From Candidatus Woesearchaeota archaeon (GTDB taxonomy: Archaea; Nanobdellota; Nanobdellia; Woesearchaeales; WJKV01): DNA of 5,004 bases. Position 1 is the stretch's first letter. The number at the start of each line of letters is the position of its first letter. The stretch is taken from positions 1-5,004 of the forward strand of contig WJKV01000096.1 in the NCBI GenBank assembly GCA_014728875.1, in the 5' to 3' direction. The notes beneath the pieces were generated by a model, which saw nothing but the letters and a program-made list of their open reading frames with translations, was not told the DNA's origin and made no database searches. Of the stretch, positions 4,687 to 5,004 are shown in pieces. The translations under genes were made by a program, and so were the position numbers.

Positions 4687-5004
4687 TTATTTGTAAGCAA
4701 TATTGTACGCAAACTTATGTACAAAAGGTATTTTGAATCTTTCTCCTTTGTATGCCTTTACAGCATAGATTATTGCCAGTATCAGGAATATCAGCCCTAC
4801 GACAGGCAGTAACAGGAACAAGAATCCCAGTATGCCGAAAGTTACAACAGTGAATATCCAGAACACAATCCACAATATCGTGTAGATGATAAAAAACGCA
4901 ATATTAAAGAACAATGCCTGGAATGCATGATACTTCACATCCTTGTCTCTTTTTTCGACAATTGCCATGACCAAAGCGATTATCCAGATAGGATACCCCA
5001 AAGC
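4687..5004 (-). CDS. DUF4870/Tic20-like membrane protein (5' end outside window)
   Basis: The C-terminal 105 residues of a small membrane protein. The frame is open to the right edge, so the start is outside; the TTG at 5001 is probably internal because the family has further N-terminal residues. Three membrane segments are visible: the end of the first (GYPIWIIALVMAIVE), a second around FFNIAFFIIYTILWIVFWIF, and a third around FLLLPVVGLIFLILAIIYAV. Between the first two lies EKRDKDVKYHAFQALFF, matching the '(E)K-x(n)-V-(R/K)-(F/Y)-H-A-x-Q-(A/S)' loop typical of DUF4870 proteins. After the third comes AYKGERFKIPFV, matching that family's 'A-x-x-G-(E)-x-(F/Y)-x-(I/Y)-P' ending. DUF4870 is related to the Tic20 family; its function in prokaryotes is not established. 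It is the first visible gene of the envelope operon. Confidence 0.82.
   Translation of the reverse strand, partial: ALGYPIWIIALVMAIVEKRDKDVKYHAFQALFFNIAFFIIYTILWIVFWIFTVVTFGILGFLFLLLPVVGLIFLILAIIYAVKAYKGERFKIPFVHKFAYNIAYK

Overview
The window looks like a chromosomal segment of an archaeon. The most likely source is a DPANN lineage of the Woesearchaeota/Pacearchaeota kind, though that placement is an inference. The signs are an archaeal/eukaryotic-type glutamyl-tRNA synthetase, TATA-box promoters, one probable leaderless gene, oligo-T termination tracts, GGAGG/GGTGA ribosome binding sites, a miniature histone-fold protein, and short compact genes separated by few bases. I see no RNA genes, insertion sequences, CRISPR or phage genes. 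No gene-free gap exceeds about 135 bases.

Layout. Bases 1-1377 (+) hold the C-terminal four fifths of glutamyl-tRNA synthetase, whose start lies left of the window. Bases 1453-1617 (+) encode a 54-residue histone-fold-like protein with its own promoter and ribosome binding site, followed by an oligo-T tract. Convergent to it is a two-gene minus-strand operon (3040 to 1647). Its first gene encodes an acidic coiled-coil protein with a His/Glu patch and a Pro-rich tail. Its second encodes a basic helical protein ending in a histone-H1-like Lys-rich tail. A 133-bp AT-rich divergent promoter region (3041-3173) separates this operon from a plus-strand pair (3174-3778). That pair encodes a small basic-then-acidic protein with an SSB-like acidic tail, coupled through an ATGA overlap to a small zinc-ribbon protein. 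The right end (5004 to 3788, minus) is a cell-envelope operon: a DUF4870/Tic20-like membrane protein running off the right edge, a four-helix membrane protein, and a lipobox-bearing lipoprotein.

How the parts may work together. The histone-like protein, the H1-tailed protein, the acidic-tailed protein and the zinc ribbon all look able to act on nucleic acids, so the centre of the window reads as a chromatin or nucleic-acid-binding neighbourhood. The evidence is composition and motifs only. The most intriguing unit is the coupled acidic/basic coiled-coil pair, which I cannot assign to a characterised system.
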